Positions 1 through 8,753 of a stretch of DNA of 45,731 nucleotides are shown here, piece by piece. The notes under the pieces were generated by a model. The model had not been told where the DNA came from and did no database searches. It was given only the letters and a program-made list of their open reading frames with translations. Numbering within the stretch: position 1 is the first letter of the stretch; every line of letters begins with the position of its first letter. The DNA lies in contig JAJFHY010000076.1 in assembly GCA_021775375.1 (NCBI GenBank), positions 1 through 45,731 of the forward strand, given 5' to 3'. The translations under genes and the position numbers were made by a program. Origin of the DNA: Amylibacter sp. Lineage in GTDB: Bacteria > Pseudomonadota > Alphaproteobacteria > Rhodobacterales > Rhodobacteraceae.

Positions 1-321
1 TTACTCATCATTGTACTCCGATCCTCATTAAGCTTGATATACAAACGTTAATGGCAACCTTGTCACGGGTAAGACTTTAAGGTGTCAAGAATAAGGAATT
101 TAAAGTACTTCGGGATACCAGTAAATGACCATGTAGACTAACTATTTGTCAAGTAATACAACAAATTTTAACAATTTTACTATAAGACTGGGGGAGTTAT
201 TGTGCCTAACTTTGTTTAATATGATACTCGCACCCAGAGCGAAGGACTGCGACCTATACTGTTTGCCCTCATAACAAACCTTACTGATATTCACCATGTA
301 GAGACGCCAGATCGCATCCTC

Positions 322-1866
322 CTAAAAATCCGTCGGCGCACCACCCTCTTCTTTGCGTTTGGCAACGAATGCTTTTAGTTCCTCGTCGATGGCAGGATCA
401 ATCGGTGGGGCCTCAAATTCGTTCAGAATATCTTTCCAGATTTTATTGGCCCGCACTTCCGTCGTTTTGGCTCCGTCCAGTTCCCATTGCTCATAGTTGC
501 GCCAGTCTGACAGGAAGGGCGAATAGAACGCGGTTTCATAGCGGTCTTGTGTGTGTTGCACGCCAAAGAAATGACCCGTTGAGCCTACGTCTTTGATCGC
601 GTCCAGCGCAATATCTTCATCCCTTGTTGCCGTTAACACCGGCTCCATATAGCGTTGAATTTGTTGCAGAACTTCGCAGTCCATCACAAATTTTTCATAG
701 GATGCAATCAGCCCGCCTTCCAGCCAGCCTGCGGCGTGGTAGACAAGGTTCACGTTGGATTGCACCGCAGACCAAAGCGAGTTGCAGCTTTCCCACATCG
801 CCTGCCCGTCCGGTGCGTTCGATGCACATGCATTGGTCGCACGCAGCGGCAATCCGTAGTAGCGCGCCATTTGGCCGGTCATTTGGGTGGCACGCATATA
901 TTCAGGTGTACCAAAGGCAGGCGCGCCCGATTTCATGTCCACGTTCGAGGTAAATGTGCCGATAATACACGGCACGCCCGGATTGACATATTGCAACAGC
1001 GCAATTGCTGCCAGCCCTTCAGCAATGGATTGTGCCACGGCACCAGACATCGTAACAGGGGCCATAGCACCTGCCAGTGTAAACGGTGTGACCGTTACGG
1101 GTTGACCGCGCCGTGCCAGACGCAAGGCACCGTCGATCATCGGCTGATCGTGTTTCAGGGGCGAGGTAGAATTGATGTTGGTGTACATGCGCGGGCAGGC
1201 ATCAAACTCTTCATGTGTCAGGCCTGCTGCAATACGCACCATTTCCATCACGTCTTCTACGCGTTCCTTGCCCAAAGAATAGGCATGGGTCACTTTGTCT
1301 GTCAGGGTCAGTTTGGAATAGAGGCAATCAAGGTGGCGCACCGAAGGATGAATGTCCACGGGTTCTACGGGATAACCACCTGCCACATGGATACAGTTAA
1401 AATATTGCGTCAGCTTCATGAAGTTTTCAAAATCTTCAAAATTACCCACGCGGCGGCCCTTATCCAGACACATGGCATTGGGCGGTGAAGAGACGTTGAT
1501 AAACGCCATGTTGCGCCCACCGATTTTTACAGCACGTTCAGGATTGCGCGGCGTGATGGTGAATTCCGATGGGCAATGCCCGATCATTTCCATTACCCAT
1601 GCGCGGTCCATACGCACGTTACTGCCGTTGATGGTGCAACCCGCTTCACGCAGGATTTCCAGCGCTTCTTCATTCAGAAATTCCAGCCCGATTTCCTCTA
1701 GAATACGCATTGCGCCGTCATGGATGGCCTCGACGCCTTCCGGACGCAATGGCTCGGTTGGATTGTCCATGTTTACGATTAGCCGCCATGGCATTTGGTC
1801 GATGGCTTGCGTACCCCCGCGACGTGCATTCCCTGCGCGCCCACCTGCTCTGCTTCGTTTGGCCAT
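322..1866 (-). CDS. Trimethylamine methyltransferase (MttB) family protein, non-pyrrolysine type
   Basis: 514 aa ORF with MttB-like full-length character (LRPEGVEAIHDGAMRILEEIGLEFLNEEALEIL..., NSTSPLKHDQPMIDGAL); continuous ORF with no internal TAG. Confidence 0.9.
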   Translation of the reverse strand: MAKRSRAGGRAGNARRGGTQAIDQMPWRLIVNMDNPTEPLRPEGVEAIHDGAMRILEEIGLEFLNEEALEILREAGCTINGSNVRMDRAWVMEMIGHCPSEFTITPRNPERAVKIGGRNMAFINVSSPPNAMCLDKGRRVGNFEDFENFMKLTQYFNCIHVAGGYPVEPVDIHPSVRHLDCLYSKLTLTDKVTHAYSLGKERVEDVMEMVRIAAGLTHEEFDACPRMYTNINSTSPLKHDQPMIDGALRLARRGQPVTVTPFTLAGAMAPVTMSGAVAQSIAEGLAAIALLQYVNPGVPCIIGTFTSNVDMKSGAPAFGTPEYMRATQMTGQMARYYGLPLRATNACASNAPDGQAMWESCNSLWSAVQSNVNLVYHAAGWLEGGLIASYEKFVMDCEVLQQIQRYMEPVLTATRDEDIALDAIKDVGSTGHFFGVQHTQDRYETAFYSPFLSDWRNYEQWELDGAKTTEVRANKIWKDILNEFEAPPIDPAIDEELKAFVAKRKEEGGAPTDF

Positions 1867-1997
1867 GATGTAATGTCCTTAAAATCCTGATGTCTTTGAC
1901 AGCTTGCGAAATTTCTGTCGTAATTTGCACGATAAAAGCGACAAAGCATGTCGTATCCAACAAGACTAATGTCTTTTACATGGGATAAATTCAGCAG

Positions 1998-3005
1998 ATG
2001 CATACAGCCAAGGACAAGGATGTGATGTCTTTAGAATCAAAATCAAAAGATCAGCCGGCTCAAACGATTGGCATTATGTTAATTGATGGCTTTTCGATGA
2101 TGAGCATCACGACGATGATAAACCCGTTTCGCAGTGCTAATCGGGAATTGAATGCCGAAGCATTCAAATGGGAATTTCTGACACTTGACGACCAACCTGT
2201 AACCGCGTCTGACGGGTTTGAGGCCAAGCCCACTATCAATATCAACAGCACACAAAAATTCGATTATTTTTTCATCTGTTCCGGGCTTAAAACAAACCCA
2301 CCAAATCGGGCCAGGCTGAATGCCGCATTGCAACGTTTCGCAAAACAGTCAAAGATTTTCGGCAGCCTGTCGTCAGGTGCATATATGTTGGCGCGCGCGG
2401 GTTTTCTGGACGGTAAGGATTTCACGCTTCATTGGGAAAACCAAACAGCATTTATTGAAGAGTTTCCCGAACTGCCACCCAGCTCGGCGCTATTTGTAAC
2501 AGACGGCAATCTTTGGACGGGATCGGGGGGCTTATCCAGTATGGATATAGCACTTAAAATTATTGACGATGCATATGGTGTAAAAGTCGCCAATGCAGTG
2601 GGAAATCAATATCAGATAGACCGCATCCGTAAGCCGAATATCAAGCAGCGGCCCTTTTTCATGGCTGAATACGAGACTTTGCCACCTAAACTGCGGGCGG
2701 CTGTTAAATTGATGATCGAAAACCTGGAAAGACCGTTATCTGTCACCGAGCTTGGGGACGCCGCAGGCATCACCGTGCGGTCCTTGGAACGCGGGTTCAA
2801 GCAGCATTTAGGCGTGTCACCGGGCAAGCATTACCGCAAAATCAGGCTTGAAAAAGCCAAGCAACTGTTGTGGCACACCAATATGTCTATTTTAGAGGTT
2901 TCAATCCTGACCGGCTTTCCATCGCCATCTTATCTGTCACGGCTTTATCGTCAGGAATTCGGAATGTTGCCGTCTGATGAACGCAAGCGAAGCGTTTCAG
3001 AATAA
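1998..3005 (+). CDS. GlxA-family transcriptional regulator (DJ-1/PfpI-like N-terminus plus AraC-type HTH)
   Basis: 335 aa; N-terminal IGIMLIDGFSMMSITTMINPFRSANR and C-terminal AraC HTH (SVTELGDAAGITVRSLERGFKQHLGVSPGKHYRKIRLEKAKQLL); divergent from mttB-like gene. Confidence 0.92.
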   Translation: MHTAKDKDVMSLESKSKDQPAQTIGIMLIDGFSMMSITTMINPFRSANRELNAEAFKWEFLTLDDQPVTASDGFEAKPTININSTQKFDYFFICSGLKTNPPNRARLNAALQRFAKQSKIFGSLSSGAYMLARAGFLDGKDFTLHWENQTAFIEEFPELPPSSALFVTDGNLWTGSGGLSSMDIALKIIDDAYGVKVANAVGNQYQIDRIRKPNIKQRPFFMAEYETLPPKLRAAVKLMIENLERPLSVTELGDAAGITVRSLERGFKQHLGVSPGKHYRKIRLEKAKQLLWHTNMSILEVSILTGFPSPSYLSRLYRQEFGMLPSDERKRSVSE

Positions 3006-3689
3006 GCTAGGCAAAGTCGATATATCCGGCAATATAACATCTGCCAGATGCTTGATATCCTCGTGTTTTGCGGGACCCGTCAAAACGCCGACGTTCAGCC
3101 CGACGCCAGCATTGCGCCCCGCTTCCAGATCATGGGTGCTGTCGCCTACCATAGCAACTTGATCCGGTTTCAGTTTCATCTGTTCGCAAAAGCCTAGGAT
3201 CATATCCGCTTCGGGTTTTGGTGTGTAACCGCTGTCAAATCCGCAAATAAAATCAAAGTGGTGATGTACATTCGCGCCCTGCATCTGGTTAACAGCGCTT
3301 TGTTCAAAGTCGTTGGTGGCAATGCCCAGAAGTTTGCCGTTATTTTTAAAGCCGGTAAAAAGTGTATCAAGGTCACACACCGGGATTGCTGTTGTATCTT
3401 GGAGTGCACTAAAAGCAATCTTCTCTATCGCTTTTGCATCCAGTTCAGGGTGTACAGAGGCCAGCAATACGCATTGCTCATCCACTGATGCGTTCACCGA
3501 AATCGAGCCTGTTACAAAACTTTTCGTAGCCCAATTGAACCCAACCAAATCCGCCATTTTCAGACGCAGATTGTGATCATCGGGGGCAAGCGTGGTTAGA
3601 AACGAGACAGACCAATCGGCCCAAGTATCATTGAAACCAAACAATGTTCCGTCTTTATCAAACAATATGCCATGAATATTTGCTGTCAT
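2997..3689 (-). CDS. HAD-superfamily hydrolase (phosphoglycolate phosphatase-like)
   Basis: HAD motif I GILFDKDGTLFGFNDTW and motif IV VAMVGDSTHDLEAGRNAG; start placed at internal ATG 3689 rather than ORF-track start 3851. Confidence 0.88.
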   Translation of the reverse strand: MTANIHGILFDKDGTLFGFNDTWADWSVSFLTTLAPDDHNLRLKMADLVGFNWATKSFVTGSISVNASVDEQCVLLASVHPELDAKAIEKIAFSALQDTTAIPVCDLDTLFTGFKNNGKLLGIATNDFEQSAVNQMQGANVHHHFDFICGFDSGYTPKPEADMILGFCEQMKLKPDQVAMVGDSTHDLEAGRNAGVGLNVGVLTGPAKHEDIKHLADVILPDISTLPSLF

Positions 3690-3744
3690 AAGTGGCCCGC
3701 CTTTGGCGCATATGACCCAGATGAAAGGATTTTGGCAAGTGTTA

Positions 3745-4065
3745 TTAACACCAGTTCGGCAAGCTACCGCCCGGCAAAGCCATCCGAATATGTTGTAGTG
3801 CATCATAGGGCAGAGAATGATCGTCACAAAACATCTTGATCCAGTCGTCATCCATCAGAATGAAATCCATAACAGACGCCAAAAACTCGGCGTCCCCTGC
3901 CCGCTCGCGGACATCGTCCAGCCCTGATCCTGTAGTGCCCAGAAATGTCATCATCAGATCGTCTTGGCCGGAAAGCCAACCTAGTGCTTGAATTGCAATC
4001 AACTCTGCCTGTTCATTTGTATATCGCATTAATCCTTGGACTTTCGAGAGTGTTTTTTGCGCCAT
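3745..4065 (-). CDS. DUF3572 family protein
   Basis: 106 aa, EQAELIAIQALGWLSGQDDLMMTFLGTTGSGLDDVRERAGDAEFLASVMDFILMDDDWI typical of alphaproteobacterial DUF3572. Confidence 0.8.
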   Translation of the reverse strand: MAQKTLSKVQGLMRYTNEQAELIAIQALGWLSGQDDLMMTFLGTTGSGLDDVRERAGDAEFLASVMDFILMDDDWIKMFCDDHSLPYDALQHIRMALPGGSLPNWC

Positions 4066-4523
4066 TTGTGACGTTGTTCTTTCATATTGTCCACATACTC
4101 TGCACGCTCTTTATCTGTCATGCTAGCAATAATAGCGACAAACGCCTGCTGTGCATTTTCTGTCATGGTCACAATATGTGCCCTTTGTGCGCTAAATGCT
4201 TCATTCAATACGTTTGCATCAAACGGTTGTGCGGTTATGGCTGTCGCGATGTTATCAAGAGAGGTGCGCATAACGTCGTCTTTTGCCCGTATTTTATCCC
4301 GGTTTTCGTGAAAGTATTTACGCACATCCGCGCGTTTACTGTTTGGTAAAGCATGCATCAAAGCACGCATACCTGAACCATTCGCATGTGACATCCCCCT
4401 TGGCCCATGGCCAGAGATTTTTGCGCCAATCACCAAACCGACAACCGCAAGGTTCATACCTAGTGAGATTACCAACAGGATTTTCATCCACGGTTTTCCC
4501 TGTTTTATAGATGTATCTGTCAT
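4029..4523 (-). CDS. Periplasmic heavy-metal-sensor/Spy-CpxP-like protein (single N-terminal TM)
   Basis: Start at internal ATG 4523 (MTDTSIKQGKPWMKILLVISLGMNLAVVGLVIG); helical C-terminus with KRADVRKYFHENRDKIRAKDDV; overlaps the DUF3572 ORF by 37 bp. Confidence 0.72.
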   Translation of the reverse strand: MTDTSIKQGKPWMKILLVISLGMNLAVVGLVIGAKISGHGPRGMSHANGSGMRALMHALPNSKRADVRKYFHENRDKIRAKDDVMRTSLDNIATAITAQPFDANVLNEAFSAQRAHIVTMTENAQQAFVAIIASMTDKERAEYVDNMKEQRHKWRKKHSRKSKD

Positions 4524-4524
4524 A

Positions 4525-4905
4525 TCAACCCTCTTGGAATAGTGCTTCAATATCTGAAGCCACTGAAAAACTGTCGTCTGAATAGGTTTCAGCTGTTGTT
4601 TGTGTATTGCCGAAATAATCCAATGCGCTTGGGGCGGCATAGCCTGCGGTGATGCCAAGAAATGCCGAGGCCGTAAGGGCTGCGGCGGATTGCCAACCAC
4701 CTATGTTGCGAAATAATCTGGCCCACCAAGGCTGCGTTGGCGCTGACCGCTGTTTGCTTTGGGTGCGCGTTTGCGTCTGGTTCATGGCGTCTGCCAGAAC
4801 AGCTTCCATAAAGGCCGCAGTTGGTTGCGCATCCGCGTCCTTAGCGGCATCAAAAAATGCCGTTAGATCCGCATCCGGTTTAGTATCAGGTTTCTTTTTC
4901 ATCAT
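4525..4905 (-). CDS. Putative anti-sigma factor-like membrane protein downstream of ECF sigma
   Basis: 126 aa, one TM (SAAALTASAFLGITAGYAAPSALDYFG), overlaps sigma gene stop by 4 bp; position-based call. Confidence 0.6.
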   Translation of the reverse strand: MMKKKPDTKPDADLTAFFDAAKDADAQPTAAFMEAVLADAMNQTQTRTQSKQRSAPTQPWWARLFRNIGGWQSAAALTASAFLGITAGYAAPSALDYFGNTQTTAETYSDDSFSVASDIEALFQEG

Positions 4906-5477
4906 TCCAATCCCAGTTTCTCTTTCTGGCCAAGTAACAGACCGGCTAATGTGCGTTTTCCTCTAGCGGTCAGGCTTTCCACGGCATCGACACTGATATC
5001 CATAATCTGTGCAATCTGTGGATTGGACAGCTCTTCGATATGGCGCAATGTCACCGCCAGTTTTTGCCGCGCGGGCAATTGGGCCATCGCCGCTTGCAAG
5101 GCTGTTGCCCTGTCGTTTGATTGCATCCGGCTTTCAATCGAAGGCTTGTCATCCACAAGTTCCGGTATCTCATCCAGATTAGTCCCTTTTTTCTTGCGCA
5201 TCCGGTCAATGCAAAGGTTGCTTGTGATCCTGTACAGCCATGTCGAAACTTTTGCCTCTCCCTGCCGCCAGTTCGGTGCAACCTTCCATAAACGTAGCAT
5301 CGCATCCTGCGCCACATCTTCAGCCTCGGCCGTATTTTGCAACAACCGCCGTGATAAAGCCAAAACGCGTGGCGCATGACGGTAAGTCAAAGCACGCGCA
5401 GCTTGCGTGTCTCCATTTGCGTAGTGCACCATCAAAGCGTCATCACTGATGTCGTTCATTGCATCCAAAGCCATCAT
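4902..5477 (-). CDS. RNA polymerase ECF-type sigma factor (sigma-70 family)
   Basis: Sigma regions 2 and 4: RHAPRVLALSRRLLQNTAEAEDVAQDAMLRLWKVAPNWRQGEAKVSTWLYRITSNLCIDRMRKKK and LPARQKLAVTLRHIEELSNPQIAQIMDISVDAVESLTARGKRTL. Confidence 0.93.
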   Translation of the reverse strand: MMALDAMNDISDDALMVHYANGDTQAARALTYRHAPRVLALSRRLLQNTAEAEDVAQDAMLRLWKVAPNWRQGEAKVSTWLYRITSNLCIDRMRKKKGTNLDEIPELVDDKPSIESRMQSNDRATALQAAMAQLPARQKLAVTLRHIEELSNPQIAQIMDISVDAVESLTARGKRTLAGLLLGQKEKLGLE

Positions 5478-5551
5478 ATCCCTGCTTTAACGACCAGCCC
5501 GTTATTGGGCAATGCTGATGGCGGACCGGATTTACCGGCCCGCCAAAACAG

Positions 5552-6025
5552 TTAACTTTTATGTTTCTTGTGCCCGCGCATATTTTTGGCTTCGTCTTTG
5601 GATATTTTACCGTCGCCATCCGTATCAACTTTCGGGAACATATACGCACTGCGCGTCTGCATTTCCGTCGCGTCGATTTTACCGTCACCGTTTTTGTCCA
5701 TTTTACTGAATTTATGGTTCAAACGTTTTTCCATTCTCGCGGGATCCGGTGTTTTACCCATTTCCGCCATTCGCGCGGCCATTCCAGTTTGCATTTCTTC
5801 TTTGCTCATTGCACCATCACCGTTTGCATCAATTTCTTTGAAATGTGCGACACGATGTTCTGCCATTTCATCCGCAGTGATAAATCCGTCTGCGTTGGCA
5901 TCGATCTGATCAAACCTTTTATAAAGACCGCCCTTTCCATCATGTTTGCCCTGCGCATAAGTTCCGCTGGCGGCAACTCCGACTGTTATAGCGCTTAAAA
6001 TAACTGTTTTAACGAATTTATTCAT
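5552..6025 (-). CDS. Secreted EF-hand domain protein (four DxDxDG-type loops)
   Basis: Signal peptide MNKFVKTVILSAITVGVAASGTYA and loops DANADGFITADE, DANGDGAMSKEE, DKNGDGKIDATE, DTDGDGKISKDE; start moved to ATG 6025. Confidence 0.85.
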   Translation of the reverse strand: MNKFVKTVILSAITVGVAASGTYAQGKHDGKGGLYKRFDQIDANADGFITADEMAEHRVAHFKEIDANGDGAMSKEEMQTGMAARMAEMGKTPDPARMEKRLNHKFSKMDKNGDGKIDATEMQTRSAYMFPKVDTDGDGKISKDEAKNMRGHKKHKS

Positions 6026-6186
6026 GGTCTTCTCCTGTTTAAGTCCCGGCAGGACTGTCCTGCTTTCATATATAGATACGTTGCCGAACCCGCTTTCCGT
6101 CGCAGTTTTAAAAATTATTTGCGACATCGCGACGCGAGGCAGCAAGTCCCGGTTTATTTTTTCTATAAACAGTCTATCTAACAGCC

Positions 6187-6597
6187 ATGACAGAACAAAC
6201 CGTACCCACAAATGCTGAACGCCCCGTAAAGCCCGCCATTTTTCGCGGCTGGCGCAGGCTATGCCCGAACTGCGGTTCCGGCCCTATGTTCAAAAGTTAT
6301 TTAAGTGTGCGCGATACCTGCCCAGTATGTTCTGAAGAATTATTCCATCACCGTGCTGATGACGGCCCGGCGTATATTACCATCCTGATCGCCGGACACT
6401 TGCTGGCTCCACTTATGTTGATCGCATTCGAAGCCTTCAGGCCTGATCCAATCGTCCTAAGTCTGGTTTTTATCCTGTTTTTTGTGACCTTGGCACTGTT
6501 CCTTTTGCCCCGCATCAAAGGTGGGCTTATTGCCTTGCAATGGGCCAAACGCATGCATGGGTTTGGGACAGAAAGATCCCACGCCCCGGCCGAATAG
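6187..6597 (+). CDS. DUF983 family membrane protein
   Basis: Zinc-finger-like CPNCGSGPMF...CPVCSEELFHHRADDGPAY followed by two TM helices. Confidence 0.88.
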   Translation: MTEQTVPTNAERPVKPAIFRGWRRLCPNCGSGPMFKSYLSVRDTCPVCSEELFHHRADDGPAYITILIAGHLLAPLMLIAFEAFRPDPIVLSLVFILFFVTLALFLLPRIKGGLIALQWAKRMHGFGTERSHAPAE

Positions 6598-6779
6598 GTA
6601 GTTTTGGTTTTTCCAACGCTAATTGTATAAAATCAAAAGTTTAATTATACTTATAAATAACAATATCTTACGATAACTTTCTCGCTATAATATAGTTTAC
6701 CCAAAATTCCTTACATAAAAACCATTTGGTGTTTTGGTCATTCATCTGAAAGGATTGCGTTGTTGGAATCATCGTGCAT

Positions 6780-6830
6780 AGCAATTTTCATTGCTTTGCC
6801 AGTGTGATATCGCACGGTGTGAAAACACTG
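6780..6830. promoter_or_regulatory. Dyad-rich upstream region of tauA
   Basis: AGCAAT-TTTC-ATTGCT (6780-6795), near-palindrome GTGTGATATCGCAC (6802-6815), and outer arms CAGTGT (6800-6805) / ACACTG (6825-6830). Confidence 0.4.
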
Positions 6831-6874
6831 AATAAAATGCCGCATAATTAGCGGTTCACAACAGGGAGACTATA

Positions 6875-7870
6875 ATGAAATTAACGAAAACTCTTACAGC
6901 TATGACTGTGGCACTTGCTGCTTCCACTTCGGCTGCATCTGCTTTAGACGAACTAACAGTCGCATATTTCTTGGAGTGGCCAACGCCAAACCAATTTGCA
7001 CAAACTGAAAAACTATACACAGAAGCACTGGGTATCCCGGTGAAATGGGTATCTTTTGATGCAGGTACTGCAATGTCAGCGGCGATGGCTTCTGGCGACG
7101 TACACATCTCTTTCTCACAAGGCGTTACACCTTTTCTAGTGGCAACAGCTGCTGGCCAAGATTTGCAAATTGTGGACATTGCTGTGTCTTACTCTGACAA
7201 TGACAACTGTGTTGTACATGCAGAACTAGAGATCGACAAAGACAATGCGGCGGCTGAACTACCAGGTAAAAAAGTAGCTGTTCCTTTGGGCACTGCAGCA
7301 CACTCTGGTTTCTTGGCTCAAATGAAGCACCTAGGTATTGACGAAAGTACTTTGAACATCGTTGACATGTCACCATCTGATTCAGCTGCTGCTTTTGGTC
7401 AACCGGGCACTGACCTGGCTATGGTATGTGGTTGGGGCGGTTCATTGCGCGTAATGAAACAACACGGCAACACAATCTTTTCTGGCGAAGAAAAAGAAGC
7501 AATTGTTGGCCAAGTGTTTGATGTGACATCAATCCCAACAGCTTTTGGTGAAGAAAACCCGGAACTTCTAGCGAAATTCCTGAAAATCACTGCTGACATG
7601 AACGCACAGTACTCTAAAGACAGTAGCGCAATGATGGAAAGCATTTCCAAAGCTGCCGGTATGGATCTTGAAGGTACAACAGCTGTTATCGGAACATTCG
7701 TATTTCCATCAATTCCTGAGCAATTATCAGAAAAATGGTTAGGTGGTAATGTTGCTAAATACCTCACAGACAGTGCAGCTTCACTTGAAGCAAGCGGCAA
7801 AATCAAAGCCCTTGGTGACTACAATGCTGTGATCAACACAAGCTTCCTGGAAGCTGCATCAAAAATGTAA
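6875..7870 (+). CDS. tauA: Taurine ABC transporter substrate-binding protein
   Basis: 331 aa, signal peptide plus LDELTVAYFLEWPTPNQFAQ...GDVHISFSQGVTPFLVATAAGQDL; operon with ATPase and permease. Confidence 0.82.
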   Translation: MKLTKTLTAMTVALAASTSAASALDELTVAYFLEWPTPNQFAQTEKLYTEALGIPVKWVSFDAGTAMSAAMASGDVHISFSQGVTPFLVATAAGQDLQIVDIAVSYSDNDNCVVHAELEIDKDNAAAELPGKKVAVPLGTAAHSGFLAQMKHLGIDESTLNIVDMSPSDSAAAFGQPGTDLAMVCGWGGSLRVMKQHGNTIFSGEEKEAIVGQVFDVTSIPTAFGEENPELLAKFLKITADMNAQYSKDSSAMMESISKAAGMDLEGTTAVIGTFVFPSIPEQLSEKWLGGNVAKYLTDSAASLEASGKIKALGDYNAVINTSFLEAASKM

Positions 7871-7894
7871 ATAGCCCTCTTGGGACTTAAAATG

Positions 7895-7921
7895 CGCGTG
7901 GCCTTATTGTTAGGCCACGCG
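7895..7921. other. Intercistronic hairpin tauA-tauB, perfect 10-bp stem
   Basis: CGCGTGGCCT-TATTGTT-AGGCCACGCG; no T-run. Confidence 0.85.
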
Positions 7922-7949
7922 ATCAAAACTCACACAAATGGGGGGCTTT

Positions 7950-8753
7950 ATGTCAGGACTAATCATCGATGATGTGTCCATGACCTTTGAATTGCCGAAT
8001 GGCGGCAAGGTAGAGGCATTAAAGAACATCAATATGGATATTAAAGAAGGCGAGCTACTGTCAGTTCTAGGCCCTTCTGGATGCGGAAAATCAACACTCT
8101 TGAACATTCTTGCAGGCTTTTTGGCCCCGACCGATGGGGTTATGACCCTGTCAGGCGAGCTGATCACAAGCCCAAGCCCTCAGCGCGGGATGGTATTCCA
8201 ACATGGCGCATTGTTTGAATGGATGAACGTATCAAAGAACATCGGCTTTGGCCCTTCTATGAAAGGCACGCCGCAAGCTGAAATTGACGCCAAAGTAGAA
8301 GAACTGTTAGACATCGTTGGTTTGCAAGAGTTTGGCCAAAAAATGATCTATGAAATGTCAGGTGGTATGCAACAACGTGTGGCTTTGGCCCGTTGTCTTG
8401 CCAATGAACCCGATGTTATCCTGATGGATGAGCCATTGGGTGCGTTGGATGCGTTGACCCGCGAAAAAATGCAAAGTCTGGTTCTGGATATATGGAAAAA
8501 AACCGGCAAAACAATTATCCTAATCACCCACTCAGTGGAAGAAGCACTGCTATTGGGCGAACGTCTGTTGGTTATGGCACCACGTCCTGGCCGCGTGCTA
8601 AAAGAATACAGGTTGCCCTTTGCCGAGATGGGCGTAGGCGCAGATCTGCGCGAAGTGAAACAGCATAAAGATTTTGGACCGACACGCGATGAAATCCTGA
8701 ACATGATTTGGGATATGGAAGAAGAAATCATGGGCCGGGCGGAGGAATCATAA
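7950..8753 (+). CDS. tauB: Taurine-type ABC transporter ATP-binding protein
   Basis: Walker A GPSGCGKST, signature MSGGMQQRVALARCLA, Walker B VILMDEPLGALD; ATG at 7950 preferred over 7938 because a G-rich SD (GGGGGG) precedes it. Confidence 0.85.
   Translation: MSGLIIDDVSMTFELPNGGKVEALKNINMDIKEGELLSVLGPSGCGKSTLLNILAGFLAPTDGVMTLSGELITSPSPQRGMVFQHGALFEWMNVSKNIGFGPSMKGTPQAEIDAKVEELLDIVGLQEFGQKMIYEMSGGMQQRVALARCLANEPDVILMDEPLGALDALTREKMQSLVLDIWKKTGKTIILITHSVEEALLLGERLLVMAPRPGRVLKEYRLPFAEMGVGADLREVKQHKDFGPTRDEILNMIWDMEEEIMGRAEES

Noticed and set aside
142-324. About 60-codon open frame after the TAG stop of the mttB-like gene, which could suggest pyrrolysine/TAG read-through
   Set aside because: The methyltransferase appears complete before the TAG, Pyl in MttB lies inside the protein and not at the C-terminus, the extension is low-complexity and AT-rich, and no pylT/pylS is visible.
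655-1488. 277-aa plus-strand ORF antisense to mttB
   Set aside because: Entirely inside the strong MttB CDS; Cys/His/Arg-rich translation typical of an antisense shadow ORF.
2997-3005. 9-bp tail-to-tail overlap of the glxA-like and HAD genes
   Set aside because: Convergent short overlaps are common in compact genomes; no added structure was seen.
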